DNA of 19,470 nucleotides from Hyphomicrobiales bacterium (GTDB lineage Bacteria > Pseudomonadota > Alphaproteobacteria > Parvibaculales > Parvibaculaceae): NCBI GenBank assembly GCA_015655095.1, contig JAATFR010000296.1, forward strand, positions 1-19,470, written 5' to 3'. The position numbers were made by a program, and so were the translations under genes. This document shows, one piece after another, positions 1 to 7,111 of the stretch. The notes beneath the pieces were generated by a model. The model made no database searches, had not been told where the DNA came from, and saw only the letters and a program-made list of their open reading frames with translations. Position 1 is the first letter of the stretch, and each line of letters starts with the position of its first letter.

Positions 1-58
1 GGTAGGACTGCAGACTCTGACTCTGCCTATCTAGGTTCGAATCCTAGTCCCCCAGCCA
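1..58 (+). tRNA. tRNA-Gln (CUG anticodon), 5' part cut off by window edge
   Basis: The 3' part of a tRNA is visible. The anticodon stem is GCAGA (10-14) paired with TCTGC (22-26), around the 7-base loop CTCTGAC, which puts the anticodon CTG at 17-19 (decodes CAG, glutamine). The T arm is CTAGG-TTCGAAT-CCTAG, the acceptor 3' strand is TCCCCCA (48-54), the discriminator is G55 and CCA is encoded at 56-58. The acceptor 5' strand and most of the D arm lie before the window. tRNA 3' ends are common integration sites, and the sequence just downstream is AT-rich and gene-poor. Confidence 0.93.
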
Positions 59-729
59 AACCAAACGCCATCAGGTAGCAAATACACCTGATCCACCCAA
101 CCTTTAGCCTAGGTTAGGGTGAGAAAGTTATGGGCAATCCAGTCAAAAGCCATAGCGGAATACCGGGCATTGCCCAGACCGTTCTACTGTGTGTGGGGCT
201 TTGAATATTATTTGATTGGGCACACAGGTCCATGTTGGCCACTTTGAGATGGCATCCAACTTCTCGGTATCAAGAACATGTGGGTTGAATTCCACTCGGT
301 CGGCTGGGGTGAATCTCCACATTCGCTTATAATTATTTTTTGTTTCAGCTCGATATGCAGCATCTCACTCCCCGCCATGAACAATATCTAGTTGCTGATT
401 GAAGCCTGCAGAATCTCCGGCATCAAAAAAGCGGGTGAATGTTGAACTGATGGCTAACACAAGCCTAATTATCTCACTTCTGCCACAAACAAACAGTAAA
501 ACAAGCATATAAATAAAATCGAATCCTTGACCGCACTTGCCTTTGTAAAGGCCAGATGGCTCAACAAAAAAGAAACTAATCGATCTGGCAAAGTGGTTAT
601 ATATATAAATTATTTTTTCCTCGATTTTTTATTATGGTTTGAGTAAAAAACCATCTCGCCGCCTATAGGTGCTTATCTTGCTCCTTTAGGTGCAATGCAG
701 CGTGCGTTAATCGGAAGGGATGGGGTAGA
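59..729. other. AT-rich gene-poor stretch after the tRNA
   Basis: No convincing gene was found in this roughly 670-base stretch. It is visibly richer in A and T than the window from 5 kb on. Two tiny minus-strand reading frames overlap here: 365-508 (47 codons, starting MLVLLFVCGR and ending DIVHGGE) and 208-378 (56 codons, starting MAGSEMLHIEL). The start of the second lies inside the end of the first. Neither has a clear ribosome binding site and neither is recognised. Small inverted repeats occur, GCCAGAT/ATCTGGC around 551-589 and ATGGTTT/AAACCAT at 634-654, but neither is followed by a T-run, so they are not called terminators. No tyrosine recombinase remnant was recognised. Confidence 0.5.
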
Positions 730-1530
730 ATGAAAGTAGAGGGATGTATTTTCAAAAAGCCCTATATACAAGGGAATTTCAGACTACCCACCGAACGTAT
801 AAACAAAATAATGTATCTTTACGAGGAAAAAAATAACAATACTGGTGGAATAAAACAAAAAAGACGAGAAAAGAGCAATAACGGAAAGAAAAAATATAAG
901 TCCGAATATGACAAGCAGAAAGTTTTATACGACGAGCAGAAAGTCCTAGAAGGAGTACTTGCTTATTTACCTGAATCTGATGGCACCAAGCTTCTGGCAA
1001 AATCTCTCATTGAGGAATATGGGAGCATCCGTGATCTGTTAAATTCGACATTTGATGAAAACAACTCACAAAACCTGAATGAGAGCGTTTTCAACTTCAT
1101 AAAGTCGATACGTGCGATAATCAGCCATGTGCAGAAAAGCAAGATCGCGCATAAACCAATTCTTGGGTCTTCAAAAGCACTGACGGATTACCTTTCCTTT
1201 CAGATGTCATTTCTGCGTAAAGAACAATTCCGTATTTTGTTCCTTAACCGGAAAAATATGCTGATTCTCGATGAGATACAGGGCGAGGGGACAATAGACC
1301 ATACATCGATCTATCCGCGTGAAGTTCTTCGGCGCGCACTTGAGCTCGATGCCTCGGCTCTGATCCTGGTCCACAATCATCCGTCAGGAGATCCGACACC
1401 TTCAAGCATGGATGTCTCGGTCACAAAAATGATCATCGATCTGGCTCGCCCATTCGATATCACGGTTTATGACCATATCGTGATTGGCAAAGGCAAGAAT
1501 TTCAGCCTCAAGGCCATGCACCTCATATAA
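730..1530 (+). CDS. RadC-family JAB/MPN domain protein
   Basis: This 266-residue protein carries the RadC (UPF0758) JAMM metalloprotease-like signature. That is an acidic G-E-G stretch near residue 186, PREVLRRALE at 196-205, and HNHPSGDPTP with the zinc-type ligands His215, His217 and Asp228. Residues about 70-105 (VLEGVLAYLP through EYGSIRDLL) match the helix-hairpin-helix-like part found N-terminal of the domain in RadC proteins. The first 65 residues are lysine/asparagine-rich and unrecognised, which makes it longer than the usual 220-230 residues. The start at 730 has a purine-rich AAGGGATGGGG stretch just upstream. The 5' half is AT-rich and the 3' half approaches the local chromosomal composition, so the gene looks mosaic or recently acquired. 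RadC's biochemical role is unsettled; many copies sit in mobile elements. It lies downstream of a tRNA and upstream of gene debris, in line with an island edge. Confidence 0.88.
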   Translation: MKVEGCIFKKPYIQGNFRLPTERINKIMYLYEEKNNNTGGIKQKRREKSNNGKKKYKSEYDKQKVLYDEQKVLEGVLAYLPESDGTKLLAKSLIEEYGSIRDLLNSTFDENNSQNLNESVFNFIKSIRAIISHVQKSKIAHKPILGSSKALTDYLSFQMSFLRKEQFRILFLNRKNMLILDEIQGEGTIDHTSIYPREVLRRALELDASALILVHNHPSGDPTPSSMDVSVTKMIIDLARPFDITVYDHIVIGKGKNFSLKAMHLI

Positions 1531-1539
1531 GCCGCATAT

Positions 1540-1568
1540 AATATGGCCCGGCTTGTCCGGGTCATATT
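1540..1568 (+). terminator. Hairpin after the RadC-like gene, no T-run
   Basis: ATATGGCCCGG (1541-1551) pairs with CCGGGTCATAT (1557-1567) around the loop CTTGT, with one G-T wobble, and the stem extends by an A-T pair. It starts 10 bases after the stop codon. There is no U-tract after it on the plus strand, so it may be an RNA-stabilising or factor-dependent end rather than a true intrinsic terminator. Confidence 0.45.
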
Positions 1569-1569
1569 G

Positions 1570-1890
1570 CCGGGAGATGTTTCACCGATCTCAGGTCCAG
1601 CATTGACGGTAAGGAGTTTCAGCGTTCCGGATTCCATTTCCGTCCCGGCGAAATGGCGCTTGTCCACGCAGCCTTCCGGTCGCCCCCCTCGCAACCTCGC
1701 CCTCCTTTAAACCTTAAATACGACAGGCTGTCGGCGCGCTCGCCTGTCTCCAGGATAACCAAGACCGATGACGGCGCGAAACGGCAGTCACGGCTCGCTG
1801 AAGGCAAGCTGATCCGTCCAGTTGCGCAATCTACAGGAGCGTGGAGCGTCTGGAAGATGGATCCATCATAAACCCTCAAGCCATACATAG
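1570..1890. other. Non-coding or decayed sequence
   Basis: Reading frames of 70-90 codons are open on both strands here, as expected by chance in GC-rich DNA. None shows a recognisable domain or a good ribosome binding site. The stretch lies between the RadC-like gene and a DUF692 fragment, so it is likely degraded sequence, but no identifiable parent gene was seen. Confidence 0.4.
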
Positions 1891-2150
1891 CCGCGACATC
1901 AGCAGCTCACATACCCCACTTCCCGGCACTATCACTCACCGGTCATGCCAAGAGGTTCAAACACGAGCACCTTGTGGCAATCTTCACAAACACAAATCCC
2001 CGGGGCTTCTTCGAGGTGCAGGCTGAAAACTGTATGGGATCGCGGCTATCCGCATCAGGTCCTGGAGACGACCCGCCGCGAGCACCCTATGTCGCTCTAC
2101 TGCGTCTGCATGTCGACCAAAGGTGGCAGTCCTTTTTCTAGCGACCAGAC
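1890..2150 (+). pseudogene. Frameshifted N-terminal fragment of a DUF692/MNIO (BufB-like) protein
   Basis: In one plus frame, about 1905-2040 reads LPALSLTGHAKRFKHEHLVAI and then GFFEVQAENCMG. This closely matches the conserved start of DUF692 proteins (typically ...GFFEVHAENYMG). After one frameshift near 2040 the match resumes in another frame as GYPHQVLETTRREHPMSLYC, like the family's GGPPH-LE-R--YPLSLHGV. The similarity fades around 2140, just before the end of osmC on the other strand. Only about 75 of some 280 residues are left, there is no in-frame start codon, and several iron-site residues are missing. Intact relatives are multinuclear non-heme iron oxidases that modify small ribosomal peptides (bufferin-type) and sit in metal-stress operons. 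No precursor peptide or DUF2063 partner remains. The assignment rests on remembered family motifs. Confidence 0.72.
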
Positions 2151-2165
2151 AGGGCCGTGGCGGCC

Positions 2166-2591
2166 TCACTCCGTCAGGATGGCATCAAGCGTTATCTCGG
2201 CCTTCAGCAGTTTTGAGACCGGACACCCCGCTTTCGCCCTGGTTGTCAGATCATTGAAGGCGGCCTTGTCGATGCCCGGGATTTTGGCCTTGAGCGTCAG
2301 GTGGATGGCGGTGATGGCGAAACCGTCAACCTGCTTTTCCAGCGTGACATCAGCACGGGTTTCGAGCTTGTCAGCGATAAAGCCGGCTTCGCCGAGGATC
2401 ATCGACAGGGCCATCGAAAAACAGCCCGCATGGGCCGCACCGATCAGTTCCTCGGGGTTCGTGCCGGGCTTGCCCTCAAAGCGGCTGTTAACACTGTAAG
2501 GCGCATCCTTGAGGGCTCCGGTTTCAGTTGAAATCGCACCTTTGCCGTCCTTGAAACCGCCCTGCCAGACAGCAGATCCAAACTTTTTCAT
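2166..2591 (-). CDS. osmC: OsmC-family peroxiredoxin
   Basis: At 141 residues this has the length of true OsmC. The two redox cysteines are in the expected places: Cys57 in GAAHAGCFSMAL and Cys123 in AGCPVSKLL. N-terminal GSAVWQGGFKDGKG and NPEELIGAAHAGCFSMAL are family hallmarks. OsmC reduces organic hydroperoxides with these thiols in the cytoplasm. The ATG at 2591 is preceded by GGAGAAA seven or so bases upstream, a good ribosome binding site. It lies downstream of a sodC gene on the same strand, so both neighbours deal with reactive oxygen, but 250 bases with a decayed gene remnant separate them and a shared transcript is not shown. The 3' end abuts a truncated DUF692 fragment on the opposite strand. 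Confidence 0.95.
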   Translation of the reverse strand: MKKFGSAVWQGGFKDGKGAISTETGALKDAPYSVNSRFEGKPGTNPEELIGAAHAGCFSMALSMILGEAGFIADKLETRADVTLEKQVDGFAITAIHLTLKAKIPGIDKAAFNDLTTRAKAGCPVSKLLKAEITLDAILTE

Positions 2592-2642
2592 CGTTTTTCT
2601 CCTTGCACCGGTGTGAAAGCCATCCGCATCAAAGCTTGATGC

Positions 2643-2774
2643 TCAGGAGAGAATACGCGGGGGAAGCTGTCGGGGTCCGCGGCATTCCGCCATTGCACCA
2701 TACCGCCATTGCGCATGAGGCGTGACGTCAGCATCGCTGATGCAGATCGCCCGGATCTGTGAAAGGATAGATAT
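2643..2774 (-). pseudogene. Remnant of a second GltB-like gene 3' end (direct repeat of 3556-3671)
   Basis: This stretch is a diverged copy of the last ~115 bases of the intact GltB-like gene at 3556-5196. Read on the minus strand it gives IYPFTDPGDL, then after a one-base frameshift ISDADVTPHAQW, then QWRNAADPDSFPRVFS and a stop. The intact gene ends IYPFIGTGDL, ISDADATPYAQW, WNAADPDSFRSRLFS. Compared with the intact copy it carries an extra base near 2735 and an internal duplication of about 15 bases around CAATGGCGG. Similarity begins exactly at the stop codon and ends abruptly near 2774, beyond which lies the sodC 3' flank. By eye roughly four fifths of aligned bases agree, so the duplication is not recent. 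Confidence 0.85.
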
Positions 2775-2844
2775 AGAATGAATCTGGATCAATTTTGCAG
2801 GAAGGGCTGGCGTTTGCTGTTCCCTCAGCCCCCTAATTCACCCC

Positions 2845-3387
2845 CTAGTGAAACGCCGCGCAAGCCACCCGGTCTCCTGCTCCGCCGATCGGTTGCGTTT
2901 TATAATCATCTGGCCTGTCATGTATCACGAGCGCTACACCGTTGGCGCCGAGCAAGGGCGGCCGTCCGCCTCGTCCCCTCAGTGAAACAAGCGTCGAATA
3001 GAGTTCGACTGTCAGGGAACCATCCAGACCGGCATAGATATTCGGCAAGTCGCCCGCATCGTTCGCATTCCCATTGAGCAACCCGTGCACAACGGGTGTC
3101 ATGGTATGAACATGCGAACCAGCGCTTGTGAATTTCGGGACCTTGCAATCCCCCTTCTCATGAAAATGGACTCCATGCCAGCCGGGTGTGAGCCCTGTCG
3201 CTTCGATCCGCAGCAAAACGCCACCGGGTGCATCCGTAATCTGAACAGTACCCCAGGGCGCACCATCTGCACCGAGCAACTCACCGGATATTTTTTCGGC
3301 AGCAGCCGCGGTGGCAATCGAGACCTGCACCATTATCGCTATTCCGCATACAAATATAATTGATATAAGTCTGGTCCAGAGTGTCAT
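2845..3387 (-). CDS. sodC: Periplasmic Cu/Zn superoxide dismutase with altered zinc ligand
   Basis: This 180-residue protein has an N-terminal signal peptide (hydrophobic stretch to about residue 25, likely cleavage near ATA-AAA), so it acts in the periplasm. Copper ligands are present: His74 and His76 (HFHE), His92 (SAGSH) and His156 (ALVIHDRPDDY). The disulfide cysteines are Cys81 (KGDC) and Cys176 (VACAAF). Of the zinc ligands, His101 and Asp113 remain. The histidine that normally precedes the AGD or LGD motif is Asp110 here (NDAGDLPN rather than HAGDLPN). The enzyme dismutates superoxide to hydrogen peroxide and oxygen. The start ATG at 3387 has GGAGGGG five bases upstream. A TCGAAG/CTTCGA inverted repeat (about 3402-3423) sits just upstream of that site. 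The gene lies between the intact GltB-like gene and its 3' remnant. Confidence 0.93.
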   Translation of the reverse strand: MTLWTRLISIIFVCGIAIMVQVSIATAAAAEKISGELLGADGAPWGTVQITDAPGGVLLRIEATGLTPGWHGVHFHEKGDCKVPKFTSAGSHVHTMTPVVHGLLNGNANDAGDLPNIYAGLDGSLTVELYSTLVSLRGRGGRPPLLGANGVALVIHDRPDDYKTQPIGGAGDRVACAAFH

Positions 3388-3465
3388 GAGACCCCTCCTC
3401 TCGAAGATTTAAAGAACTTCGAGCGATTCTCGACCTCTGGGCAGACCAGTCAACAGCATGACCTC

Positions 3466-3497
3466 AATCCGGAATGGTATCGCTACCGATCCGGATT
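3466..3497 (-). promoter_or_regulatory. Two-part inverted repeat between the GltB-like gene and sodC
   Basis: AATCCGGA (3466-3473) pairs with TCCGGATT (3490-3497), and inside it GGTA pairs with TACC around TCGC. It lies about 60 bases after the GltB-like stop and 80 before the sodC start. On the transcribed strand no T-run follows it, so it may be an operator or RNA structure instead of an intrinsic terminator. An A-T-rich run containing TTTTTTAAAT flanks it on the promoter-distal side of the upstream gene. Confidence 0.4.
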
Positions 3498-3555
3498 ATT
3501 TAAAAAACTGTTCATATGCATAACTGTCTCGTCCCGCTGGCTTGAAGCGGCACGC

Positions 3556-5196
3556 TCAGGAAAAAAGGCGCGAGCGGAAGCTGTCCGGGTCCGCCGCATT
3601 CCACCATTGTGCATAAGGCGTCGCGTCAGCATCGCTGATCAGATCGCCGGTGCCAATGAAAGGATAAATATTGTCTATGGTCCGCGCCTCGGTCGGCGTC
3701 ACCCGATGATAGAGGTGATAGGGCCTCAGATCGCCGAGCTGCTCGACCCCGACCACAGCGGCCAGCCCCATGGCGGCCTCCACCGTCTTGCGATGGAAGC
3801 GGGCAACCCGTTGCGCCTTGTCCTCCACCACCAGACCGCGCTGGCGGCCCAGATCCTGGGTTGCGACGCCGGTCGGGCAGGTATCGAGATGGCAGCGCAT
3901 GGACTGTACGCAGCCGAGCGCAAACATGAAGGGACGGGCCGCATTGGCCCAGTCCGCTCCCATGGCGCAGGCTGAGGCGATACCCTCGCCTGAATAGATC
4001 TTGCCGCTTGCCCCAAGCTTGATTTTGTCTTTCAGGCCCGCGCCGACAAGGGCGTTGCGCATGAAAATAAGACCTTCCGTGAGCGGCATGCCCGCATGAT
4101 CAGAAAGCTCGACAGGTGCCGCGCCTGTGCCCCCTTCCGCCCCGTCGACGACGATATAATCCAGATAAACGCTGCTCGCGATCATCGCCTTCATGATCGC
4201 CATCACCTCATGGGGGTGGCCGACGCAGAGTTTGATGCCGACCGGTTTGCCGCCCGAGAGGTCGCGGAGACGGGCCGCGAACTCGATCATCTGGCGCGGA
4301 GTGCTGAATGCGGAATGGCCCGCCGGGGAGATGCAGTCCTCACCCACCGGAATGCCGCGCGTTTCAGCGATTTCCTGTGAGACCTTGGGGCCGGGCAGCA
4401 CCCCGCCATGACCGGGCTTGGCTCCCTGGCTAAGCTTGATCTCGACCATCTTGACCTGAGGATCGCATGCTGCCGCGCGGAAGCGTTCGGGATCGAAATT
4501 ACCATCCTTGTCACGGCAGCCGAAATAGCCCGAGCCCAGTTCCCAGACCAGATCGCCCTTATGCTTGCGATGATAGGGACTGACGGAGCCCTCGCCCGTA
4601 TCATGATAGAAACCGCCCTGCGCCGCCCCCAGATTCAGCGCCTCGATGGCCTTGGCCGAGAGCGAACCGAAGCTCATGGCGGATATATTAAAAATCGAGG
4701 CATCGTAGGGCTGGGTGCATTGCGGCCCGCCAATACGTACCCGGGGCGGCTCCGCAGGCGTTCGAGCAGGCGCTATGGAGTGGACCATCCATTGATATTC
4801 ACTGGAATATACATCCAGCTCTGTGCCGAAGGGATGGTCGTCCTTGTCCCCCTTGGCGCGCTCATAAACCGTTCTGCGCTGATCCAGGCTGAAGGGCCTT
4901 CCCTCCAGATCATCCTCAACCACATAAGCCCGCAGATAGGGGCGCAGAGCTTCGAATATCCAGCGCACATGCGCCGCAATGGGGTAGTTGCGCATCAGCG
5001 AGTGCTCTGGCTGAAGCACATCGCGCACGCCAAGAGCCACCAGGGGCAGAAGCAGGAGATTGACCCACAGCCAGTCCGGATGCCGGATGGCAACCGCATT
5101 GCAGACAATCAAACCGAGGATCACCAGAAGAGGAACGAGGGCGCGAAGCACGCCGCTGCGGCCAAGAAAGGCCCTGAAAAGGCTGCTGGAGTTCAT
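3556..5196 (-). CDS. Membrane-anchored FMN-binding glutamate-synthase-like protein (GltB2 domain)
   Basis: A 546-residue stand-alone protein resembling the FMN/synthase domain of glutamate synthase (COG0069). Two hydrophobic segments near residues 15-55 suggest membrane anchoring, with the catalytic domain on the cytoplasmic side. Family blocks include FNISAMSFGSLSAKAIEALN, GTGEGS-like HDTGEGSVSPYH, KLSQGAKPGHGGVLPG, and VVDGAEGGTGAAPVE. Three cysteines at about 429, 435 and 440 (CVQSMRCHLDTC) match the 3Fe-4S cluster spacing C-x5-C-x4-C. It lacks the glutaminase domain, so making glutamate from glutamine by itself is unlikely, and its reaction is not established. I chose the ATG at 5196 because GGAAAA lies about nine bases upstream; an upstream in-frame start at 5241 would add 15 residues. 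It is divergent from lysS and followed by sodC. Confidence 0.9.
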   Translation of the reverse strand: MNSSSLFRAFLGRSGVLRALVPLLVILGLIVCNAVAIRHPDWLWVNLLLLPLVALGVRDVLQPEHSLMRNYPIAAHVRWIFEALRPYLRAYVVEDDLEGRPFSLDQRRTVYERAKGDKDDHPFGTELDVYSSEYQWMVHSIAPARTPAEPPRVRIGGPQCTQPYDASIFNISAMSFGSLSAKAIEALNLGAAQGGFYHDTGEGSVSPYHRKHKGDLVWELGSGYFGCRDKDGNFDPERFRAAACDPQVKMVEIKLSQGAKPGHGGVLPGPKVSQEIAETRGIPVGEDCISPAGHSAFSTPRQMIEFAARLRDLSGGKPVGIKLCVGHPHEVMAIMKAMIASSVYLDYIVVDGAEGGTGAAPVELSDHAGMPLTEGLIFMRNALVGAGLKDKIKLGASGKIYSGEGIASACAMGADWANAARPFMFALGCVQSMRCHLDTCPTGVATQDLGRQRGLVVEDKAQRVARFHRKTVEAAMGLAAVVGVEQLGDLRPYHLYHRVTPTEARTIDNIYPFIGTGDLISDADATPYAQWWNAADPDSFRSRLFS

Positions 5197-5517
5197 ATTG
5201 TTCCATTTTCCTTGCGCCATAAGGGCAAAAGGGCGGCGCACGCACCCCTAACAGATCGGTGAAAGCTTAACCCGGAAAGCTGACACATTGCATCAGACCC
5301 GTGTCAGTCCGGTGGCACCCTATCGGGGCCTTATGACGCTTTCGAGGCAGCCGGACGGCACCGGTTCCCGGGCCGCACAGAGGGTCGGGAACGGCCCGGA
5401 TTCGCCTGGATTCAAGGAATTTTCTGGCTTTCACCCATATTTTCCCTGTAGGACCAAGCCGTAAACGTCTCTCTTGGTCGCCACCGGCGACTGCGTTACG
5501 GCAATGTGAGAAATGAC
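5197..5517. promoter_or_regulatory. Divergent promoter region between the GltB-like gene and lysS
   Basis: This stretch of about 320 bases must hold the promoters of both divergent genes. Visible structures are an inverted repeat CTGACAC (5280-5286) / GTGTCAG (5301-5307) and a second one, GTTCCCG/CGGGAAC, between about 5365 and 5395. No convincing -35/-10 pair could be fixed by eye and no small gene was seen. Confidence 0.4.
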
Positions 5518-7035
5518 ATGAGCGACACGACCCAGATCCCCGACAACCAGCGCGCGCCCCATGATGTGGAAAGCAACTCGCAGACGGCGCCACGGCTGAA
5601 AAAACTGGCCGAGCTTCGGGCTATGGGGATCGATCCCTATCCCTACAGCTATGACCCGACCGCCCATGCCGAAGAACTGCAGCGCAAATATGAAGGCCTG
5701 GCGCTCGACACCTATACCGAGGACAAGGTGCGGGTCGCTGGCCGCATACGCGCCGTACGCAATGGCGGCATGTTCATCGATCTCGCGGACACCACCGGCC
5801 GCATCCAGGTCTATTCCGATCTGAAGACGCTCGACGAGCGCACAGTCAAGGTCCTGGAACTGATCGACATCGGCGACATGATCGGCGTAGAGGGCACAAT
5901 CCGGCGGACAAGGCGCGGGGAACTGACCGTGGCCCTGCAGGACCTCACTGTCCTGTCGAAGGCGCTGCTGCCGCTGCCGGAAAAATATCATGGCCTCGTC
6001 GACATCGAGACGCGCCAGCGCCAGCGCTATCTCGATCTGATCATGAACGATGAGAGCCGGGCGGTGTTCCGCAAGCGCAGCCGCATCATTTCCGAGGTGC
6101 GGGGCGAAATGATCGATCGCGGCTTCCTTGAAGTTGAAACGCCGATGCTGCACCAGATTGCGGGCGGCGCCTCCGCGCGTCCTTTCATCACGCATCACAA
6201 TGCGCTCGACATTGACCTTTACCTGCGGATCGCGCCGGAATTGCACCTGAAGCGCCTTATCGTCGGCCAATTGTCGGACCGGGTGTTCGAGATCAACCGA
6301 TGCTTCCGCAATGAAGGCATCTCGCCGCGCCACAACCCCGAATTCACCACGCTCGAAGCCTACCAGGCGTTCGGCGACTACAATGACATGCTGGAGCTGA
6401 CGGAAGCCATCGTCACCCGCGCCTGTCTTGCCGTGAACGGTTCACTCAGGATCAAATTCGGTGAGCGCGAGCTTGATCTGACCCGGCCATGGCGGCGCGA
6501 AACCATGACAGAACTGGTGCGCGAGGCGACAGACGTCGACTTTCTCGGCATCGAAACCGCTGAGGAGGCGCGTGAGCGCTGCAAGTCGCTGGGCCTTGTC
6601 GTCACCGGCAAGGAGAACTGGGGTCAGGCTGTCGAACTGGCGTTCGGTGAAAAAGTGGAAAAGACCCTGGTTCAGCCAACCCATGTGACCGAGCATCCGC
6701 GCGACATCTCGCCGCTCGCCAAGGGGCACCGTACCGATCCACGCCTGACCGAGCGGTTCGAGACTTTCATCAATGGCTGGGAGGTCGCCAACGCTTTCTC
6801 CGAGCTGACCGACCCGCAGGACCAGTTCACCCGCTTCGAGGCGCAGACCGCCCAGAAGGAGGCGGGCGACGTCGAGGCCCAGTCGATGGACCGCGATTTC
6901 GTCCGGGCGCTGGAATATGGCCTCGTGCCGACGGGCGGCCTTGGCATCGGCATCGACCGGTTGACCATGCTGTTGACCGATTCGGCCTCGATCCGTGACG
7001 TCATCCTGTTCCCGACCCACCGTCCGCAGAACTGA
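5518..7035 (+). CDS. lysS: Lysine--tRNA ligase, class II
   Basis: A 505-residue class II lysyl-tRNA synthetase that charges tRNA-Lys in the cytoplasm. The N-terminal OB-fold anticodon-binding domain spans about residues 50-150 (RVAGRIRAVRNGGMFIDLAD). Class II motif 1 is FLEVETPMLHQIAGGASARP, motif 2 is FEINRCFRNEGISPRHNPEF, and motif 3 is GGLGIGIDRLTMLLTDSASI followed by RDVILFP. All are intact and the length is typical. I placed the start at the ATG 5518, with a weak GTGAG upstream; an in-frame GTG at 5506 would add four residues. Alphaproteobacteria may have class I or class II LysRS; this is clearly class II. It converges on an amino-acid/polyamine antiporter gene, which may be coincidental. 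Confidence 0.97.
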   Translation: MSDTTQIPDNQRAPHDVESNSQTAPRLKKLAELRAMGIDPYPYSYDPTAHAEELQRKYEGLALDTYTEDKVRVAGRIRAVRNGGMFIDLADTTGRIQVYSDLKTLDERTVKVLELIDIGDMIGVEGTIRRTRRGELTVALQDLTVLSKALLPLPEKYHGLVDIETRQRQRYLDLIMNDESRAVFRKRSRIISEVRGEMIDRGFLEVETPMLHQIAGGASARPFITHHNALDIDLYLRIAPELHLKRLIVGQLSDRVFEINRCFRNEGISPRHNPEFTTLEAYQAFGDYNDMLELTEAIVTRACLAVNGSLRIKFGERELDLTRPWRRETMTELVREATDVDFLGIETAEEARERCKSLGLVVTGKENWGQAVELAFGEKVEKTLVQPTHVTEHPRDISPLAKGHRTDPRLTERFETFINGWEVANAFSELTDPQDQFTRFEAQTAQKEAGDVEAQSMDRDFVRALEYGLVPTGGLGIGIDRLTMLLTDSASIRDVILFPTHRPQN

Positions 7036-7059
7036 CTCCTCAACGCTGGAGAACACATG

Positions 7060-7091
7060 AAAACGCCGCCCGGCATCCCGGGCGGCGTTTT
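7060..7091. terminator. Bidirectional intrinsic terminator
   Basis: A perfect 14-bp stem, AAAACGCCGCCCGG (7060-7073) with CCGGGCGGCGTTTT (7078-7091), around the loop CATC. The A-tract on one side and T-tract on the other let it work in both directions. It serves lysS from the left (24 bases after its stop) and the convergent antiporter gene from the right (20 bases after its stop). Confidence 0.93.
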
Positions 7092-7111
7092 ACTTCAGAG
7101 CGACCCCGCTC

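Noticed and set aside
1653..1871. 72-codon plus-strand frame and the overlapping minus-strand frames between the RadC-like gene and the DUF692 fragment
   Set aside because: Open on both strands with no domain, weak starts and no ribosome binding site; treated as non-coding debris.
59..2150. A direct repeat of the tRNA-Gln 3' end that would mark a full integrated element
   Set aside because: No second copy of the T-arm/acceptor sequence was found by eye in the window, so no attachment-site pair can be claimed.
3402..3423. TCGAAG/CTTCGA inverted repeat before sodC as a riboswitch or RNA thermometer
   Set aside because: Six base pairs with a ten-base AT-rich loop is too little to support a structured regulatory RNA call.
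4408..5262. 284-codon plus-strand frame opposite the GltB-like gene
   Set aside because: It lies antisense to well-conserved FMN-domain blocks, with no domain and no ribosome binding site of its own.
5431..6333. 300-codon minus-strand frame opposite lysS
   Set aside because: It mirrors the conserved lysS motifs on the other strand and contains no domain; a shadow of codon bias.
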